Shown here in pieces: positions 60,233 through 64,000 of a DNA stretch of 64,000 nucleotides (positions within the stretch are counted from its first letter, which is position 1; each line of letters begins with the position of its first letter). The DNA comes from Lepidostoma basale (taxonomy: Eukaryota > Arthropoda > Insecta > Trichoptera > Lepidostomatidae): assembly GCA_022606425.2 (NCBI GenBank), contig JAHDVF020001564.1, positions 1,860,001 through 1,924,000 on the forward strand, in the 5' to 3' direction. The position numbers and the translations under genes were made by a program. The notes under the pieces were generated by a model that saw only the letters and a list, made by a program, of their open reading frames with translations, was not told the origin of the DNA and made no database searches.

Positions 60233-60805
60233 TAAACTAACTAACTAACTAACCATCACGCCGTCTCCCCGAAGGGTTAGGCAGAAAGAATGGATTGCCA
60301 TACTTTTCTTTCCTGACATATTTCTCTCGCTTCCTCAACATTCATACATCGTGTCATGCACGCGCGTCGATTTCTCTGACTTCTTACATGACAGACGTTC
60401 AATATTTGATTTATTTTATCGTGCCACGTTTTCCTCGGTCTTATTTTATTTATATAGTTTCATTAACATCGTTACCATTATTCCATCATTCATTATTTTC
60501 ATGTGTGTCTAAACCATCTTAACGACCCATTCATTATTTTGCTCATAACACTTTCATTCGCACCGCATTCACTTCTTATATTTTCATTCGACACTCTATC
60601 ATACACATAGAACGCCACATTCGTCTAAGAGATCTCATTATACTGCATCTATTATACTTTCATCCTTCATTTAACAGTTACTATGCCTCGCTTCCATACA
60701 TAAGTGTCGGTACAAGAACACCATTGTGCACTACCTTTTTAGCATTTTTTGATAGGTTTTTGTTTGCGATGACAACTTTAAGTGCACCATTCACTTTGTT
60801 GTTAT
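60233..60805 (-). mobile_element. LINE-A1, 570 bp
   Basis: Antisense tail AAACTAACTAACTAACTAACC (tail plus terminus); runs back to the RVGAGNKVNGALKVV region, with several frameshifts. Confidence 0.8.
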
Positions 60806-60904
60806 AATGAAAACAAAACCGGTTTCGGCAACTCGCTGACAACTTCTGGTGAGAACCAGAAGATGTATTAATATTTTCAATGAGTTTAAATTGACAACAT
60901 TATG

Positions 60905-61000
60905 AAATTTGTTATTTTTGTATACAAATACTTGTAGACAAATACTGGATTTTTACCCATTACGGGTTAATCATGTTTTAAGGATTAATTGTATCTCAAA
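60905..61000 (+). mobile_element. MITE-M terminal fragment
   Basis: TACTTGTAGACAAATACTGG, ACCCATTACGGGTTAATC and AAGGATTAATTGTATCTC only. Confidence 0.65.
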
Positions 61001-61034
61001 TTTTAATTAATTGTAATTATACTATAGTAATAAA

Positions 61035-61288
61035 GGGGTGAAAAAGGTCTCATATTTGGGTCACGTGCTGCGTGGAGAAAAGTACCGCCTCCTCCGACTT
61101 ATATTGGAGGGCAAGATAGAGGGAAGACGGGGAGTTGGCAGAAAACAGATGTCCTGGCTGCGCAACATTAGAGAGTGGACCGGAATGAGGACGGTGGATG
61201 ACCTGTTTCGGGCAGCGCAGGACAGGGAGGTTTTCGCCGGAGTGATCGCCAACGTCGGGGGGACCTGACACGGCACAGGAAGAAGAAG
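61035..61288 (+). mobile_element. LINE-G 3' end, intact frame, (GAA)n tail
   Basis: 76 codons without interruption: KKVSYLGHVLRGEKYRLLRL, ILEGKIEGRRGVGRKQMSWL, RNIREWTGMRTVDDLFRAAQ, DREVFAGVIANVGGT-stop, then ACCTGACACGGCACAG and GAAGAAGAAG. Best LINE-G C-terminus in the window. Confidence 0.88.
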
Positions 61289-61475
61289 AATAAAGGGGAT
61301 GGAGACCATGGGACATGAAAAGAGGAATAGGCCGGCCTCAGAAACGTTGGGCCGATGATATTGTCCCTGTCGCGGGTAGCAGGTGGATAAGAGAAGCCCA
61401 AAGAAGAGAAAAATGGAAGAAATTAGAGGAGGCCTACATCCAGCAGTGGAGAGACGGCTGAAGAAGAAGAAGGAA
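61289..61475 (+). mobile_element. LINE-H (RTE-like) 3' end, (GAA)n tail
   Basis: In one frame: RPWDMKRGIGRPQKRWADDI, VPVAGSRWIREAQRREKWKK, LEEAYIQQWRDG-stop, GAAGAAGAAGAAG. It starts directly in the tail of the preceding LINE-G. Confidence 0.82.
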
Positions 61476-61479
61476 AAGA

Positions 61480-61858
61480 GTGGTCTAACCAACATTTATT
61501 GAAAAATTGAGTTACTGGTCTAACCCACACCTATTTGTGACCTACAATAAAAGAAAAATTAATCTAACCACCATTTCCAAGTGGAAACATAGATATCGCC
61601 ATAAATACTTATTTTGCTCTCACAAAAAATCAAAATATATGGAGTCAAATGTGGTCTATTATAAGTAACCATCAAAAAATATCCTTAAACTTTATATTTC
61701 CCAATATTTCAAAATACTATTCTAAAGACATTCACCAAACAAACATGGTTTATCACTAAAGAAGATCCTAACCCATATAGTTTTAAAAAAAAATGGGAAA
61801 AAAACGTCAAATTTTCAATCGCATTTATCTCCATTGTCTAAATTTGGGGTTAGACCAC
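61480..61858. mobile_element. MITE with GTGGTCTAACC inverted ends
   Basis: GTGGTCTAACC (61480-61490) and GGTTAGACCAC (61848-61858) bound 379 bp. Related motifs recur inside (CTGGTCTAACCCAC at 61515, ATCTAACCACC at 61560, GTGGTCTATTA at 61651). No target duplication seen; superfamily unknown. Confidence 0.55.
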
Positions 61859-61877
61859 ACTTGCCCTGGCGGCCTCA

Positions 61878-62660
61878 TGTACAAGTTCCAAAAAATTGTC
61901 AAATGTGGTGTCGTAAGAAGGGCGGAATGGGGAATGTTGTTAACATAAAGTGATCGCTTAACCTAACCAATGACAGGTCATAAGTCCTGTAAACGCCTCG
62001 GCTACCATATTCTGTTTCGAAATAATTTACATAACAACAAAACAACAAAACCATCACGCCGTTTCCCCGCAGGGGTAGGCAGAGAGAATGGACGGTCACA
62101 CTACTCTATCCTGGCACACCTCTCTAGCTTCCTCCACATTCATACATCGAGTCATACACGCACGTCGATTCTTCCGGCTTCTGACATGACCAACTTTTAA
62201 TATTTGATTAATTTGGTCATGCCATGTTTTCCTCGGTCTACCTCGACTCCTTACTCCATTTACATTGTTAACGTATACTTTTTTAACCATTCTTTCTTCA
62301 CCCATGCGCTCCATATGTCCGAACCAACGAAGCGAACCTTTCATAATTTTGTTCATAATACCTTCTTTCGCTCTACACTCTTTCCTAATATCAGCATTTG
62401 AGATTCTGTCGTACATCGTTCTACCGCACATACGTCTTAGGGACCTCATCTCTACCGCATTTATTCTGCTCTCATCTTTCTTCTGCCAGTTCCATGCTTC
62501 GCTTCCATACATAAGGGTTGGAACCAGAACTCCATTGTGAACGGCCATTTTCGCTTTCATTGATAAATTCTTGTTTCCAATAACTACTTACATCTTCGAT
62601 AATAATTTATAATTTACATCTTCGTCTCTATTGAGATACAATTAATCCTTAAAACATTAT
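61878..62660 (-). mobile_element. MITE-M interrupted by LINE-A3
   Basis: 61878-62032 (CAAGTTCCAAAAAATTGTC, AACCAATGACAGGTCATAAG, CTACCATATTCTG) and 62609-62660 (CATCTTCGTCTCTATTGAG, ACAATTAATCCTT) are two parts of one MITE-M. Confidence 0.85.
62022..62619 (-). mobile_element. LINE-A3 insertion in MITE-M, nearly intact C-terminus, 11-bp target duplication
   Basis: ATAATTTACAT at 62022-62032 and 62609-62619. The minus frame is open for 154 codons: MKAKMAVHNGVLVPTLMYGS, EAWNWQKKDESRINAVEMRS, LRRMCGRTMYDRISNADIRK, ECRAKEGIMNKIMKGSLRWF, GHMERMGEERMVKKVYVNNV, SRGRPRKTWHDQINQILKVG, NVEEAREVCQDRVV, where W (TGG) has become TGA. SILSAYPCGETA follows. The tail is AACAACAAAACAACAAAACC in antisense, that is (TTTG/TTG). 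Likely the youngest LINE-A copy here. Confidence 0.93.
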
Positions 62661-63229
62661 GAAAGAATACGTCGAACCATCTTCTGTTCCCATCGTTTCT
62701 AATAAGTGGTGTAATGTTTTAGAGGTCTGGAAATTAATTAGATAATTTTATATGTGTTTATTGAATTCAAGCGCTGAAGTATTTACCAACTCCGTCCATG
62801 GAGTTCTGTAATTTTGATAGAACTTGCTCGCCATTCGATGGAGCAATTAGGTAACGCTCTTGCCCCAACAGTTTTTAATTAAAAACTTCAAATTCCTACG
62901 AAATTTGCAGCAGTTATTTCGTTCCCAGGTGAAATCTTTCCACAAATGAAAAGCGTAGAAGAAATGCAATTAACGAATTGCAAGTTATTGAAATACATTT
63001 AATCTATATAAATAAAAGGGAAAGTGTGTTATTGTGTTGCCAAATTACTATGTTAATAGGTCAAGATCGAGCTGAATCTTTCAGAATTGATTAAATGGAA
63101 CACGGCGTTGGTTACAGGCATACTTTTGTTACGAATTGAGCTCTATTTAACTTTATAAACTAATAAATTAATTTAATCAAATGATTTTACTGAAATCTCT
63201 TGATGGAAGTTCATTTTAAATAATAATTA
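62661..63229. other. Unassigned DNA
   Basis: No repeat or gene recognised with confidence. Confidence 0.45.
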
Positions 63230-63350
63230 AATAAAACGATGTTTTTTAACTACTTCCACTTTTGTCTTTATTTAGACAGCGACCGGTTTCGCCAGGCTCG
63301 CTGGCATCGAAATGGTCGGCAGACAAAAGTGGAAGCTGTTAAAAAAATGT
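63230..63350. repeat. P3 palindrome with one core
   Basis: Left arm ATAAAACGATGTTTTTTAAC and CCACTTTTGTC; right arm GACAAAAGTGGAAGC and AAAAAAATGTTCGTT. Minus core about 63281-63313 keeps ACCGGU, GAA and the GCCAG hairpin but its box is CAUUUCGA. Confidence 0.65.
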
Positions 63351-63387
63351 TCGTTATTTAATTATTAATAAATTAATTGATAATGGT

Positions 63388-63475
63388 AAAAATATAAGAA
63401 GTGAATGCGGTGCGAATGACAGTATTATAAACAAAATAATGAAAGGATCATTTAGATGGTTTTGACATATGAAAA
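63388..63475 (+). mobile_element. LINE-A1 fragment
   Basis: NIRSECGANDSIINKIMKGS, FRWF codons. Confidence 0.75.
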
Positions 63476-63554
63476 GGGATCAAATATCGGACTTGAAGTC
63501 AAGTTTATTTGGTTGTTTATAATATCTGATTTGTTTTTAGTTGCAAATTTAAAA

Positions 63555-63625
63555 CCGCACAAGGGGATATGTGTCCTGAAACATGTTTGTGAAAAGTGAA
63601 AAAAAGTGTGTTGAAAATATGTTTT
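63555..63625 (+). repeat. P6 unit
   Basis: GGGATATGTGTCCTGAAACATG, split as hairpin GGGA...UCC, GAA, ACAUGU, U, then TGTGAAAAGTGAAAAAAAG. The CUGANGA box is lost. Confidence 0.5.
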
Positions 63626-63694
63626 CGAAAAATTGTTCAAATAGTTTACAAACGATGGTTTACAATAATGTTTTACTAAAGGCCTTATCTTATA

Positions 63695-63835
63695 CTAGAA
63701 TTCAATAATTTATACGAATGATAACGTCTTTTTTCTAGAAGTTTTATTATATTTTATTATATATGAATGTATTATAAAATACATTTGATAATGCCTTAGA
63801 CAGGCGAAATATGTCATTCACATAAAATGAACGGT
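63695..63835. repeat. P2 inverted pair
   Basis: Left arm ATACGAATGATAACGTC, TTTCTAGAAGTTTTATTAT; plus core from 63785: UUGAUAA, extra U, GCCUUAGACAGGC, GAA, AUAUGU, C. Confidence 0.65.
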
Positions 63836-63844
63836 TGAAGTAAA

Positions 63845-64000
63845 ATAACCATCTGGAACATAAAGATGGATAGCTTCCAAGATAACGGAGTTCTCGAAGA
63901 ATCCCCTGATAATTCTGAAGAAATGGGTAAGTGTGCACCCATCTCTTCTTATCTGCAAACTGTTGTTGTATATATGAATTGGTTGCTTTAAAACAAGCTT
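63845..64000 (-). repeat. Near-identical copy of 58972-59127
   Basis: 156 bp with one mismatch, covering a LINE-B piece and the same non-LINE flank (TTGTATATATGAATTGG, TTGCTTTAAAACAAGCTT). Extends past the window edge. Confidence 0.88.

Overview
The window is A+T-rich (about two-thirds by eye) animal genomic DNA, most likely from an insect or other arthropod. The evidence is interspersed LINE remnants with microsatellite tails, two tRNA-derived SINE families, a mariner-type MITE with TA target duplications, a piggyBac-type element flanked by TTAA, and a short TTAGG-type telomere-like tract. I found no convincing host gene, rRNA, functional tRNA or CRISPR array. Nearly every recognisable open frame is a piece of a transposon, so this looks like intergenic or intronic DNA built by repeated nested insertion.

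Family names used here are mine. LINE-A has reverse transcriptase (RT) and C-terminal FGHMER...GRPRKTWHDQIN fragments; subtypes A1 and A2 end in (TTAG)n and A3 in (TTG/TTTG)n. LINE-B has a conserved PVGRA...DIFH C-terminus and the tail AATAAACTGATTTGATTTGA. LINE-C has RADTVRTK...AGKTLRDRVRN and a (GAA)n tail. LINE-D has an (AAGT)n tail, LINE-E is RTE-like with an (ATG)n tail, LINE-F is an RT fragment, LINE-G ends ANVGGT-stop then (GAA)n, LINE-H is RTE-like, LINE-I has RKWQWIGHTLRR, and LINE-K is CR1/L2-like. SINE-1 has the tRNA box GGCCGAGTGG. SINE-2 has a tRNA-Arg(TCT)-like head. MITE-M carries AGACGAAGATG in long inverted ends. P1 to P6 are short palindromic elements with hammerhead-ribozyme-like cores.

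Layout: 1-10 kb holds LINE-A, SINE and P elements and a 1.5-kb composite DNA element (5125-6610). 10-20 kb holds a chimeric LINE patch, a hAT-like MITE, LINE-A2 with an intact YVDD box, and CR1/L2-like pieces beside a P1 array. 20-30 kb holds LINE-B, the mariner MITE, a LINE-A inserted in LINE-B, and a partly inverted LINE-C. 30-43 kb is mostly LINE-A, C, G and B with MITE-M. 43-52 kb has the largest P1 palindrome and several insertions dated by target-site duplications. 52-64 kb has the piggyBac-derived element, the P6 and P3 hairpins, an RTE-like block, a LINE-A3 inserted in MITE-M, and a 156-bp near-identical duplicate at the right edge.

The most interesting signal is the set of P elements. 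Several unrelated-looking families share one layout: a CUGANGA-like box, a hairpin, GAA, a self-complementary helix starting A and ending U, then usually C. This is the core of a type I hammerhead ribozyme with a palindromic stem III, as known from Penelope-like retroelements. The stem I and stem III sequences differ between families while pairing is kept. The copies are usually arranged as inverted pairs, and no Penelope RT was seen. The activity and Penelope link are inference.
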